A stretch of DNA of 64,000 nt, from assembly GCA_964036195.1 (NCBI GenBank), contig OZ038457.1, forward strand, positions 12,923,147 through 12,987,146, in the 5' to 3' direction. A model generated the notes under the pieces. It had not been told where the DNA came from and did no database searches. It was given only the letters and a program-made list of their open reading frames with translations. Shown here piece by piece: positions 11,501-20,701 of this stretch (within the stretch, counting starts at the first letter, position 1; each line of letters begins with the position of its first letter). This DNA comes from Sphaerolaimus hirsutus. Taxonomy: Eukaryota > Nematoda > Chromadorea > Monhysterida > Sphaerolaimidae. The position numbers were made by a program, and so were the translations under genes.

Positions 11501-14500
11501 TGCATGCCACTCACACATAGCAGTCCTCTCTACAAACGCCGTCCGCACCTTGCGGTCCCGTAGGCCCCCTGGGGCCGGGGGTTCCTGGCTGGCCGGCCAG
11601 TCCGCGGTTGCCCGGCCGTCCTGCATTATTAAGATTGCATTAAGCGGTGTAAAGATTAAGCATACTTATCGTTTCAAAAGATTAGTCTTGCATAGTCATT
11701 GAACAATGGAAAGTGCATAGTGTTAGGACTCGGGGTGTAAAAATCGTCAGTCTTTGGCGAAAGCGCCAAAAGCGCCATGGCGCGTTTTATCACCCCATTT
11801 GGCGCTGTTTGTTTCGACGCCAACGCGACGCGCTTTTGATTCCGGCGACATGGTAAAAAGACAGCGCCAAGCGCCGGTGGCAACGCCGTGACGCTTTCAC
11901 ATCACCAGATAGGACTTTACCAGGTGGTCCGGGAGGTCCACGTGAACCGGGGGATCCATCTCTGCCCGGCGAGCCCGGTCGCCCGGGCAAACCATTGGGT
12001 CCGGGGTCGCCTGAAATACACAAACAAACAGTTATCTATGTAATTGAAGTGTTAAAATTACACCAAATAAACCCTTCAATTTGGGCACTCACCGGGTGCA
12101 CCGGGGTTGCCAGGGACATTGGGCGTGGAAACGGCGGGCCTGCCGGGGTCGCCCCTGGCGCCGGCTCTGCCCGGGGACCCCTTGGGGCCAGGGGGGCCCT
12201 GGGGTCCACGACTGCCTTGTCTGCCTGGATTGCCGCCGCGGCCGGGAGAGCCGGGCCGGCCGGGGTTGCCTGCGCGTGAGTAGGTTGTGTGTTGTAGAGT
12301 TACTCGAGTCAGATAGGGCGCACTCGCGTGCGCAGCGCTCTATGTGGCTTACCTACTACCAAACATACCCGCATGATTGACGGCACGGTTGGCACAGAAC
12401 AATAACATATTTGGGTAAAATAATGTGGTAGATTGTGTGTTACTTATTTACTTACGTTTATTTGAAAAATACATATATTTACTCGAATACTGAGTAAATA
12501 CGTTTACGTTTCATCTGAGAAAAAATGCCGGTACTCATCGTTACGCGTACTTTTAGAAAGTACGCGGGTACAGAAAACGTATTTTACTCACACGCATGCC
12601 CTTAACTCGAAAATATAGAAACGTTGAATGATAGCATATCATATCCCTAATAAATACTTAACAAGGGAAGTTTGACGTCTTATTTGACGTCATATTTGAT
12701 GTCTTCTAGAGTAGAAATTTAAAAATTCTCACTTTTACGTTTTCTGTAAGAAGAAATACTCGCTTTTACGGTTTGTGTAAGAAAAAGTACTCACTTTAGT
12801 ATTTCTCTGAAAGAAAAGTAATTTACTCACCTTTTACTCAGCGTAAAAGTAAACATTTATACTTTGTTTTCTGTACACAGCGGTGAGTACACTTTGAAAA
12901 AAGTTCAGCATTTAACAACTTTGGGTAAGCGTCAGTAGACGTTTCCAAAGACAAATATCACCTCACCTGGGTCACCGTTGGGGCCGGGCAAACCGGGCTG
13001 GCCGGGCGGACACTGTCTACATGCGGGAATCTGCACCTCCTCGCACACGATGGGCGGGCGGCCGGGTCGGCCGGGGGTGCCCGGTCTTCCGGGGGTGCCC
13101 GGTTGCCCGTGACGTCCGGACACTCCCTTGGGACCCGGGTGGCCCGGCAGACAGCACCCTGCGATATATTTGAAGTGTTTGTGTTTTTGTTGGCTTTTAG
13201 ATTTATATACCCGGACCCTGGACCCTGTGTTGTGAAAGGGCTCTACTTTTTGGTGGAGCATACGATTGTAACGTGACCGCCGTGGATGGACTTGCATGCA
13301 CAAAAGTTTGCATATTTACGCACAATATCACTTCATTAGGTAAGACACATGTGTTGTGTAACATAAAGGTAAAAGATCGTAAATATTTATGCATCGCACT
13401 TTACACTGTACTGTCTGCCAATACAGCGCCGTCTGTGCATCAATATAAAATACACCGAGCGCGTTTTTAAAATACTTAGCGCACATTTGGTTCGTGCAAC
13501 ACGCTCTTCAGACTTTGAAAAGCAGAGATTTCAGTAGTTACAATGTGAAGGTAAATACATACCTAGTATCTCAGATCATCACAACTTGAGCTCAGAATAC
13601 AGTTTCGAAAAGTTATGGCCATTTAACACAAGAAACGACGTCTATCGCGCCTGTGATGCCGCAAGTAGTGATGGAAAAGCGCCAGAAAAAAGGGCGCCAA
13701 GCGCCATGGCGCCATTCGGAAACCGGGCGCCAGGCGCCACGGGAAAAGGGCACCAAGCGTCAAGGGCGCCATGGCGCCTTTCAGAAAGTGGGCGCCAGGC
13801 GCCAATAGCGGCACAGAGAAAGGGCGCCAGCGCCATGGCGCGATTCCATCACTAGCCGCATGTCAACAACACAGAAACATTGGGGCATGCCACCACTACG
13901 CAAATTTGACGACAGAAAAAAGACTCGAGGTAAGATACCTAAGCGCCATTTGCTAAATTTACAACATGATATCTAGATAGCTGAACGATTACGGGGGGGT
14001 TCAGATAAAAGTAGCCAAAACATCTGCCTCGGGAAAGATAAATACCGTAAATGCTCTAATAATACAACAGGTCTCCAATAATACGACATCTCCAATAGTG
14101 CGACAGGTTTGGGCACGTTGTGTGAAAATAATCCGACACTCTCCAATAATACGACACTCTTCAATAGTGCGACACCCGAGAAAAAAATAAAAAACAGCTT
14201 AATGATGTCGCAATCTGCGGAAGCCGTGGATTCCGCGCTTTTGGACAATTGTTTTGTTAATGTTGATGTTTAATGGCGATTTAATGGGCGATTGTTGATG
14301 TTTATTGCTTTACTATATCATGCTCACGTTTGAGTTATGTGGACAATGAAGTTGTTGATTTGATGAAAACAATAATGCGACACTCTCTAATAATGCGACA
14401 TCTCCAATAGTACGACACCTAAAAATGTGCTGAAAAAAATAGTACGACTGTCGTATTATTAGAGCATTTACGGTAGCTGAGCGGTGTCCACGATATATTT

Positions 14501-17500
14501 ATACCTAGATAGCTGGCCGATTCGGAATGGCGTCCCCCCAAACCCCATTGGACGCGTTCACAATAATCATGCGAAAACAAAATTGATGATTTTTGATTTC
14601 ACAAGTAGGATCAATAAATTTCGTTCTGATCGTTTTTCTTGAGTTTATGCGTTAACATATCAAGCGTAGCAATTAAGTATATTTAAAGGCACAAATACCT
14701 ATCACTTATGGCGGCCCCACACACGCGTGCGTCAACTGCTCTGTGTCAACTCATATTTTTGATTCACGTGTCGCAGGGCGATCGTCCGATGCACTTGCCA
14801 TAATACCACATTTCCTCGAATTACGCGCCTTGGATTGCCCCCCCTCGAAATACCCCCCTGAATAATGTATATCATGTATGCAATGTACATGACGTATATT
14901 GCTGCCAATTTGCATCGTGGCTACCAGGGTTGGCAAAATCTCGGAAAAAAATAAAAATAAAATAAAAATAAAATGGAAAATTTAAGAATAAAATAAAATA
15001 AAATAAAATGGAAAATTTTAGAATAAAAATAAAAATAAAATAAAAATTCGAATTTTTGTAAAATTTTTGTAAAATTGTATAAAAATTCGTATTTTTGTAA
15101 AATTGTGTAAAAATTCATATATTTTTTGTAAAATTTTATCTCATTGCTTGAGTCTCTACCTGTTTATTCATAAATCTGGGAACAGTCCCAAAGTTTGTAA
15201 AGTGTCAAATGTCATGGAAAGTGTCAATTGTCATGACAAATGTAAAGTAAACTGTCAATTGGCATGACAAATATAAACTAAATTGTCAATTGTCAAGCAA
15301 ATTGTATCCAAATCTTATGTTTTATTTTTAAATCTTATGTTTTGTATCCAAATTATGTTGTTGTTGAATCCAAATCTTATGTGAACATTTGGAAACAAAA
15401 ACATAAGATTTGGATACAAGACACACCATGGATACAAAAACACAAGATACGGATACACAATTTACACTTTGCATGACATTTGTCATGACAATTGCCACTT
15501 TGCTTGAAATTTGACGTGACATTTGATATTTTGCATGACAATTGACACATGGCATGACATTTTACAAATGTGCCCAGCACACTCCAGTAGTCCTACTGAC
15601 AATAATTGTAACTTTACACTTGCAGCTAGCTAACAATACCTACTGCATGCAACTTTTGAAAAGTAATGGAAAAATTTGTCACAGGTTTTTCATGTACAGG
15701 TCCAATTATAACATTTTTCTGGCCTTGCATGCATGATTTCGATTTTTTGTAAAATTTTTGTAAAATTTTTGTAAAATGGTGTCATTTTATTTTATTAATG
15801 ACTTTTGGGAATAAAATAAAATAAAATAAAATGAAACAAGAATAAAATAAAAATAAAATAAAATTTTTATACAATTTTTATACAATTTTACTAAAATGAA
15901 TTTTTATAAAACCAACCCTGGTGGCTACACATAAACGAGTTTAGACAGACACCTTTATGTAGTTATGTATAAAAATATGCTGTTTATCACATTTATTACC
16001 CGTTTCAGGTATGTATGTAAAACCCTTTTCTGTACTATGATACTTCACAAAAATGTATGACGCAATAATAACACTCCCCCTCGAATTAAACACCTCTAAA
16101 TTTCCTGACCAAAAAATAAACCCCCTTAGGGTATTTCGAGGAAATACGGTATTTATTTTTCAACATTACTTCATGCGACACGTGAAGCTGAAATCTAAGT
16201 TGACACAGACCAGTTGACACACATGTGTCAATTAGTGTTCGGGCCGCCTATGTTCTCTTACCACAAACACATCGCAGTTCCTTTCTGTTTCCTAAAACGT
16301 GTCCAGTTTGCTATCGGTTACTGTTTGCTATGCGTGCAAAGCAGGGACGTAGCCAGGGTTTTTGAACGGAGAGGGGGGCGCCCCCCTATAAAATTTTGTC
16401 CCTGTAGTGCCAGAATGGAGCTATGGCGCTGGCGCCATTCGTAGCCTAATTCATAACCGTCTGAATGCGGCCAGAAACACACTATTTCGATCGAAATTTG
16501 TATCAGAAAAGAGGACGCGAAATCATTTGTTCAAAGTTGACATAAACAGCCAACCCCCCATTTCAGATATGCTTTCAGTGTAAAGTAACTTTACAGGTAA
16601 ATAAATACATTTTTCACGCCGCGGGCGGCACAAATCATTGGGTGAGGTGCGCATTTAGAAAAACAGTGAGCGGAATGGCGCCGGGCGCCTAATCAAATCA
16701 GAAACGGTACCATTGTCCGTTTGCGTGCCTTACAAAAAGTGACCTCGAAACTTTTACAAATTACCCAAAGAAATTAGATAGGCACCTACTTACACAGATG
16801 CTTGTTTCAAAATTTGAGGTTTTTTGTCGCGACGCAAAAACTGCAAATCACAGACGACGGTGGCGCCAGGACTGATTCGCAAATAGATCAACATAACTGG
16901 ATGGAACAAACTAGAATAATTACTGTGATACTGTGATGTAAGTGATACTTAATAGATAGATGTAATAATTAGGTAGATGTCTCATTCTAATGAAATGCGG
17001 CTGAAGAATTGATGCGTATTTGAAATTTGCCAATGCAGCAATTGCAATCGAACTGTTTCTAATAAATAAATAGTTACCTACCGTATATCCTTGAATAAGA
17101 CCCCAGGGGCGTTATTATTTCGTCAGAGGTTTTTTTTTGGGGGGGGGAGTTATTCAAGGGGGGCACTATTCAAGGGGGGGAGTTATTTTTTCCTCAGAAC
17201 TTCCAGGAAAACTTTCACTTTATTCATTGTTTGTATGCATTCCGTCAACACATCTAATGCAGAAAATGACCAGTTCAACAAGAACAAAAACAACGTATCC
17301 CGGCCGTAGGCTAACATTCTTTTGTATTTTTCGTTTCACACACCAAACCCCATTTGCATTCGATGAATCAGCCCAGACATAGCTTTATTTTTCTGTTTGT
17401 CTCGTTTTCATTTTCGTGTGTTGCTCATCGATCGTTTTACCCAAAGGGGGACTTATTCAAGAGGGGGGGAGTTATTCAAGGGGGGGGCGTTATTTTTTCC

Positions 17501-18759
17501 TCACCTGGCCAACGGGGGGGTGTTATTCAAGGGGGTGTTATTCAAGGGGGGTGTTATTCAAGGGGGGTCTTATTCAAGGATATACGGTATATTGCATTCG
17601 AACTGTTGCAATAATAAATATACCTATTGCAATCGACCTGTTGCAATAATAAATAAATATAAAATTACGATACATAGACACTATACCTATATTGAATTTT
17701 GAGTGATGCGTTCGAACGTTTTTTGGAAACTAAAGTGTGAAACTAAGGAATATACCCAACAGAAACCTGTATAAGGGAAAAAGATTTCCTCTTATCTGGT
17801 GGGCCTGTGTTTTTCATCCTAAAATTCGCACTAGTTCGCCCCCGCGCCAAAAAACCCAAAATTTCAGTGGGTGGTACGCCATAGAAAAAAGAACAAAGGA
17901 CTCACGTTCACAGCCATACACCTGCCTCTTGTGTCTGAGTGAATCGCCGGTGAAGTTGGCTATTCTGTGCTGTTCCTGTGATCTGGACACCTCCGTGCTG
18001 GCCGACATGGCGTCCAGCTGCGACAGCGGCGGGCAGTTATGCACGTACACAATTAATTGATATGTTCTGTGATTGACCGTAAAAATAATGGAGATGGAGC
18101 GAACAAAGCTGCCACAGTACAATGGCAACTCGACTCGACCGACACCAACATGAAACAACGAATGAAAACGGGATTACTACCGCATTTCCTCGAAAAAAAT
18201 GTGACACCTTGCAGCCTATTGATCGGAATTTAAAATATTACAGTATTTTCTCGCATTATCTCCCCCCCCCCTCGAGATATATAATGTACATTATGTATGC
18301 AATGTACATGATGTACAGTATTTCATTGAAATACTCCCAGGGGGTTTATTTTTCAGAGTGCAAATTTTGAGATGGGTTTAATCGAAGGAGGGGTATTTCG
18401 AGGGGGTATTTGAAGGAAAAACGGTATTTGCAATAAAGTAAAAACGCACCCTAGCATGCGAGTGCAAACATACTGAAAGATGGACACTGTATTGGTTTGA
18501 ATTGACATTAACTGTTGAAAAATTGACTAGGAAATTCTCAGAAATAAACAAAAAGGTCGAAAATTACAAATAAGCCAAATCGGCATTGGCGCACCTTGCA
18601 CCTGCCCAAATCCTTCTGCGCGACGGTGCTCCAATACTCGACGCTGTGCATGGCCATGGGCACCAAGCACGCGCAGCCGATCAGCGCCGCCAGCGACGCG
18701 GCCAAACTGGCGTAGATCACGTGCCTGTAGGCGGCCTCGCGGCCCGTTTCCTCGCCCAT
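2347..18759 (-). CDS. Whole-gene model: cuticle collagen fused to three PEBP domains
   Basis: Joining collagen exons 18759-18595, 18017-17906, 13158-12967, 12269-12093, 12010-11921 and 11620-11515 to the eleven PEBP exons gives 2538 nt, exactly 846 codons including the stop. From N to C: cytoplasmic tail, membrane segment (about residues 13-36), RHKR at 83-86, Gly-X-Y tracts (about 96-275), a C-x3-C stretch, and PEBP domains at about 305-497, 535-700 and 703-845. The join uses donor GTGAGT at 11514-11509 (phase 2) and the TTTCACAG acceptor before 8579, giving a Val codon. Inferred role: an extracellular, cuticle-anchored PEBP protein. The rival model ends the collagen at TGA 11511-11513 (281 residues) and leaves the PEBP gene without a first exon. 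The fusion is an inference from phase and spacing, without transcript evidence. Confidence 0.6.
2755..3072. repeat. inverted repeat (foldback MITE) in a PEBP-gene intron
   Basis: Arms of about 100 bp run in opposite directions around a short centre. The left arm contains GGATGAAAAATGGTCC and ACAAATCAATTT, the right arm AAATTGATTTGT and GGACCGTTTTTCATCC. It lies in the intron 2526-4051. No target duplication was resolved. Confidence 0.55.
4592..5034. mobile_element. hAT-like MITE (family A)
   Basis: Begins CAGATTTGTT and ends ACCAACTATG, matching the family termini CAGAGTTGTT/AACAACTATG. Flanking 8-mers ctgatggg and ctgctggg agree at 7 of 8 positions, as expected for a hAT target duplication. 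The interior is rich in ACGTAAA/TTTACGT motifs and non-coding. It lies in the PEBP-gene intron 4544-5081. Confidence 0.65.
5371..5503. mobile_element. MITE (family H)
   Basis: Inverted ends GACCCTGTAAAATGTCAAAT and ATTTTACAGGGTCTGGG surround TGTCA/TGACA-rich sequence. This is one of about ten copies in the window, always with GACCCTGTAAA...TTTACAGGGTC termini. It lies in the PEBP-gene intron 5327-5707. Confidence 0.6.
5913..5983. mobile_element. short GCGCC-rich hAT-like MITE (family G)
   Basis: Ends GGTGATGGAATGGCGCC and GGCGCGTTTCCATCACTA with GGCGCC repeats between. It is a minimal copy of the family described at 51680-51945, in a PEBP-gene intron. Confidence 0.5.
6435..6640. mobile_element. 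truncated hAT-like MITE (family A)
   Basis: Starts CATAGTTGTTAAAACG like other family A copies and continues with TTTACGTTTACTCGAG. The far terminus is not recognisable, so the right boundary is approximate. It lies in a PEBP-gene intron. Confidence 0.45.
6953..7146. mobile_element. MITE (family H)
   Basis: Inverted ends CAGTCCCAGACCTTGTAAA and TTTACAGGGTCTGGG with AAAGTGTCAAAT-type interior. It lies in the PEBP-gene intron 6923-7458. Confidence 0.55.
8052..8356. mobile_element. TA-flanked MITE (family C)
   Basis: Left end TACCGTATTTCCTTGAAGTA, right end GGTATTTCGAGGAAATC. The right terminus has lost the final ACGGTA. G-run-rich interior (gggggtatt), no coding. It lies in the PEBP-gene intron 8001-8392. 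Confidence 0.55.
8632..8740. mobile_element. MITE (family H)
   Basis: Ends GCACTCTCAGAGCCTGTAAA and GTACAGGGTCTGGGGTAG flank TGTCAAATGTCATGCAAAG. It lies in the collagen-PEBP junction intron. Confidence 0.5.
9132..9354 (+). repeat. 5' LTR
   Basis: 223 bp with ends AGTTAGCAG and CCCTTAACT, containing AATAAA at 9182-9187 as a likely polyadenylation signal. Its partner is 11262-11484. Confidence 0.88.
9354..9371 (+). promoter_or_regulatory. putative tRNA primer-binding site
   Basis: TGGTGCCGCGACCGTGG directly follows (and shares its T with) the 5' LTR end. TGG at this position is the complement of a tRNA CCA tail. I could not assign the priming tRNA. Confidence 0.6.
9886..11172 (+). CDS. Retrotransposon Gag-like protein
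   Basis: A 428-residue ORF and the only protein of the LTR element. The N-terminal 110 residues are polar with Met/Gln-rich helical sequence. A retrotransposon-gag capsid-like region starts near FPTFDGEDP (119-127) and runs to about 280. A canonical CCHC zinc knuckle follows (C296-x2-C299-x4-H304-x4-C309), then a CHHC variant (C348-x2-H351-x4-H356-x4-C361). Such proteins package element RNA in cytoplasmic particles. The start ATG comes 531 bp after the 5' LTR, a normal leader length. The ORF is intact, so the element may still be mobilised in trans. The opposite strand carries a long open frame that I consider a shadow. Confidence 0.85.
   Translation: MANEQGEGPAFNTRSHGANLISESSATRQNAEAPAASSAENKNDQVDMVKQMCIFMQNMMEQQKCMMDKQNQIFEMLTEKLSSTLSINEPQLHSPTPTNQPKYTDSQKLLWTPLLNKKFPTFDGEDPLKFKLWLEEVKVRVKLTEVPDEFAVIHVRKCLSGRALKQFEHLPEGDRQTFEHVCKFLETQYGDRFAAQNAMSKLTVARQNSNENVKDFGLLIESLVKQALPNTAESATQVQLKHYFMTGLMCEKLKHQLFALPTFDLMAFAELVGSAERLEFAAKRVQFVRDLTNKFCSICKTNDHCTDDCDIVLKLKAEQNALRSNAKLSKGGESQIYQQSQKQSGKWCTWHNSTTHSTEECSYLKSVPEEQRTRQSSVRQVHDSAPYLFTQPQNYSDSVNTTGRPIASSNREWLCRNPVPKSKCMDVG
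11262..11484 (+). repeat. 3' LTR
   Basis: 223 bp with the same termini as 9132-9354. A weak purine stretch precedes it. The 3' end is followed by the target duplication GTAT. Confidence 0.88.
11511..18759 (-). CDS. Nematode-type cuticle collagen (N-terminal module)
   Basis: Six exons: 18759-18595, 18017-17906, 13158-12967, 12269-12093, 12010-11921, 11620-11515 (or to TGA 11511-11513). Exon 1 starts [14 protein letters not shown] and carries a membrane segment and Cys, matching the nematode cuticle collagen N-terminal domain. Exon 2 has sequon NFT (76-78) and the subtilisin-type cleavage site RHKR (83-86) followed by QVYGC. Exons 3-6 are near-perfect Gly-X-Y repeats, interrupted once by a Cys-rich stretch (VCEEV...PACRQCPPG) typical of cuticle collagens. 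Every triple-helix exon starts by completing a Gly codon after a phase-1 intron. The tail [12 protein letters not shown] resembles the short Cys-containing C-termini of this family. Processed trimers are expected to be secreted into the cuticle. Read alone with its TGA, the protein is 281 residues, a normal size for the family. Confidence 0.9.
11731..11908. mobile_element. GCGCC-rich hAT-like MITE (family G)
   Basis: Flanked by ttaggact (11723-11730) and ataggact (11909-11916), 7 of 8 matching, with the end TTTCACATCACCA. The right-hand duplication overlaps the +5/+6 positions of the donor of collagen exon 5 (GTAAAG at 11920-11915). The insertion therefore sits about 11 bp inside that intron. 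Confidence 0.6.
12430..12919. mobile_element. hAT-like MITE (family A), diverged
   Basis: Shares the TTTACGTTT...ACTCGAATACTGAGTA and TACAGAAAACGT motifs and the right end TTAACAACTTTG with family A. The left terminus is poorly conserved. It fills most of the collagen intron 12270-12966. Confidence 0.5.
13666..13854. mobile_element. GCGCC-rich hAT-like MITE (family G)
   Basis: Ends TAGTGATGGAAAAGCGCC and GGCGCGATTCCATCACTA. Flanks gccgcaag and gccgcatg agree at 7 of 8 positions. The interior is alternating GGCGCC/GCGCCA. It lies in the 4.7-kb collagen intron 13159-17905. Confidence 0.7.
14043..14475. mobile_element. TA-flanked MITE (family D)
   Basis: Inverted ends TACCGTAAATGCTCTAATAA and TTATTAGAGCATTTACGGTA. 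The interior repeats AATAATACGACA / AATAGTGCGACA. No coding. Confidence 0.7.
14925..15920. mobile_element. hAT-like foldback element (family L), third shell
   Basis: Ends CAGGGTTGGCAAAAT and ATAAAACCAACCCTG with an exact 8-bp target duplication gtggctac (14917-14924 and 15921-15928). The arms are (A)AATAAAAT-rich low-complexity sequence in opposite orientation. A family H MITE sits inside. No transposase. Confidence 0.75.
15183..15573. mobile_element. MITE (family H), core of the nest
   Basis: Ends AGTCCCAAAGTTTGTAAAGT and ACATTTTACAAATGTGCCC bracket TGTCAAATGTCATGG-like repeats and an internal palindrome of AAATCTTATGTTTT / AAAACATAAGATTT. Confidence 0.5.
17079..17589. mobile_element. TA-flanked MITE (family B)
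   Basis: Ends TACCGTATATCCTTGAATAA and TTATTCAAGGATATACGGTA, perfectly inverted over about 20 bp. The interior has GGGGGG-rich blocks with GTTATTCAAGG. Open frames in it are G-run artefacts. Confidence 0.75.
18178..18426. mobile_element. TA-flanked MITE (family C)
   Basis: Ends TACCGCATTTCCTCGAAAAA and TATTTGAAGGAAAAACGGTA with a ccccc/ggggg interior. It lies in the collagen intron 18018-18594. Confidence 0.55.
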
Positions 18760-18849
18760 TGTCGACTCGAAATTTGACGATTAATTAATAGAGTAATTAA
18801 TTAGATTGTAGTTGTTGATAGACTAAATTGTTTTTAGAAATAATGTGGC

Positions 18850-18963
18850 CTAGGAAATGTCTAGCGGAGCTAAGCTGCCCAGCGCGGGAGTGAACGCACT
18901 GCCGATGATTTCATGTGAACCGGGAAATGTGCGCGGCGTGTAGGAAGCGCTCCCGTCTTCCGA
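18850..18963 (-). CDS. Terminal exon of an unidentified gene upstream of the collagen
   Basis: A consensus nematode acceptor (CAATTTTCAG) precedes 37 codons and a TAG. The peptide begins SEDGSASYTPRTFPG and ends GSLAPLDIS. The exon is GC-richer than its surroundings, and the open frame upstream of the acceptor is AT-rich and not protein-like. Its stop is 90 bp upstream of the collagen ATG on the same strand, close to the roughly 100-bp spacing of nematode operons. I could not find the preceding exons, and the family is unknown. Confidence 0.5.
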   Translation of the reverse strand, partial: SEDGSASYTPRTFPGSHEIIGSAFTPALGSLAPLDIS

Positions 18964-19635
18964 CTGAAAATTGCAATGTTCATCGTAAAAAAGTCCTAAC
19001 AGTATGCCTGACAAATTATAAATACAATGCAGCATCAACGATGTGGCAGTGGCACCGTGCATAAAATAATAGGTTGTAAACTACAGAGTAAATTTTATTT
19101 TACATTTGTATGAGATCGCAAAAAATAGGTGATGAATGAATTCCTAGGAATATTGATCACTATGTAGCATTATAATATTGAGAATTTTAATGCTGATTTT
19201 AGTAGCATGTTCTGGTTTTGTTGGTATTAGCTTTCGCTGTTTTACGTAAAGTAGGTAAATGTTTATGTTCTAAGTAAATAGCACCAGTAAAATGCATATT
19301 TTAATGTACTTCTGGGTGTTTCAATATGCTTGGACAAGACGCAGCTCCGGCATAACTAACGCCCTGGCAAATCAGAAGAACATGTGCCTAATTTTGTGGC
19401 AAAATTGGCGACAACTCTGTGCGCATGTAAACCCGGTGCACATGTAGACCCGGTGCACACATAGACCCGGTGATCGGGGGGGGGGGGCAAGGACATATCC
19501 AGGATTGTTGAGCGGGGAGCTGATTGTTTACTGAATCCGGTTAACGGAGGGGGGGGGGGCTCAGCCTGCACTTAAATTTTACCTAGATGGTGACAGATGC
19601 TGCTGCCAAAAATCGCGGATATGTATAAATATACA
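18964..19635. other. no gene recognised
   Basis: AT-rich sequence with two G-runs (about 19478 and 19548) and a short tandem of cccggtgcacat-type units at 19430-19470. It may be an intron of the gene ending at 18850. Confidence 0.4.
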
Positions 19636-20073
19636 TACCGTATTTCCTCGAAATACCCCCCGGGGGGTGATTGTTTCATAGTGCTCCCGAGAGGGGGGGG
19701 GGTAAACGAGGGGGGGGTTATTATTTCGCCAGAAATTTTTTGAAATGGTAGTACAGAATCGTTGTTTGTGATGTGCGTTGGGGTAGAAAAATGCATCAAT
19801 AACTGACATGTATAGACCCCTGTATACTAATATTAGTATGTACGTAGATGGTATAAACACTGCTCTCATGTGATTCCGACATTGTTTTAACGTGTGTTCT
19901 GCACTACGCAGAACACAAACTGCAGCATTTGTCATGTACGTTCTCTTTACACTCAATCTGGGGGGGGGGATTTCGAGGGGGGGGGGGTGATTGTTTCATA
20001 GTGGTCTCGACAGGGGGGGGGTCAAACGAGGGGGGGGGGGTATTTCGAGGGGGTATTTCGAGGAAATACGGTA
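19636..20073. mobile_element. TA-flanked MITE (family C), full length
   Basis: Ends TACCGTATTTCCTCGAAATA and TATTTCGAGGAAATACGGTA, an exact inverted repeat of 20 bp, with long G runs inside. This is the best reference copy of the family in the window. Confidence 0.75.
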
Positions 20074-20700
20074 CTCATAGAGGGCCGGGAACGGCATTCG
20101 GTGTATTTTGTAGAGAATTGACAGTACGAGGACCGATTTACCTTTAAAATATCAGTGTGATGGAAAAATGCAGGACATTTGGCCTACATGTGTCCCGGGT
20201 TTACTTGCGCACCGGCACAGACTCGGCAAAATTTACATCGAACTATGGTACTCCGTTCTTTGGTCAAAACATTTGAATACAAGCCTCGTATAAAATTTCA
20301 ATAGCTCCTGACAAAGATGAAGAAGTAAATATAATGATGAAAAGATTGAAATGCCAAGCTACAAACATGTCAAATAATACTAGAAAAGCGGATTTTGGGT
20401 GGTTGAAGACAAACAACATAGCGCATGCACACATCACGTAGCCCATCGCATAATCGAATCAATACAAAAAATACCGAAAAACATTCACTATAAAAACGTT
20501 AACGTCGATGCGGGACCACATTTCAATCACACAGGTTTGAAAATTAATTCTGCCCGCTGCGGCTAAATGTGACGCAGCCATCAGTGGAAGTCTGTCTGTT
20601 CTTCATACTTTGCAGAAAATGACACCTTCTGTAAAATATACTACAGGGTGGGCCAAAAATTTGTAAATCACGAAAGTTAATCCCATTAGAGTGGAATGAA
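20074..20700. other. no gene recognised
   Basis: AT-rich single-copy-looking DNA without splice-flanked open frames. Confidence 0.4.
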
Positions 20701-20701
20701 A

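Larger units (their letters stand above)
14804..16151. mobile_element. TA-flanked MITE (family C), second shell of the nest
   Basis: Left end TACCACATTTCCTCGAATTA, right end TATTTCGAGGAAATACGGTA. The left part ends at 14924 and the right part resumes at about 15929, interrupted by the element at 14925-15920. Confidence 0.6.
14711..16248. mobile_element. Tourist-like MITE (family F), outermost shell of a four-level nest
   Basis: Ends GCGGCCCCACACACGCG and GTGTTCGGGCCGCC, with TATG on both sides (14707-14710 and 16249-16252). The original element is short. Most of the interval is later insertions: a family C MITE, within it a hAT-like element, within that a family H MITE. Confidence 0.65.

Noticed and set aside
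11995..12380. Plus-strand Gly/Arg-rich ORFs opposite the collagen exons
   Set aside because: Shadows of minus-strand Gly-X-Y exons, which have correct splice sites and phase.
17354..17702. Gly-rich ORFs with LFKGG repeats
   Set aside because: Translations of GGGGGG-containing family B MITE sequence, not collagen.
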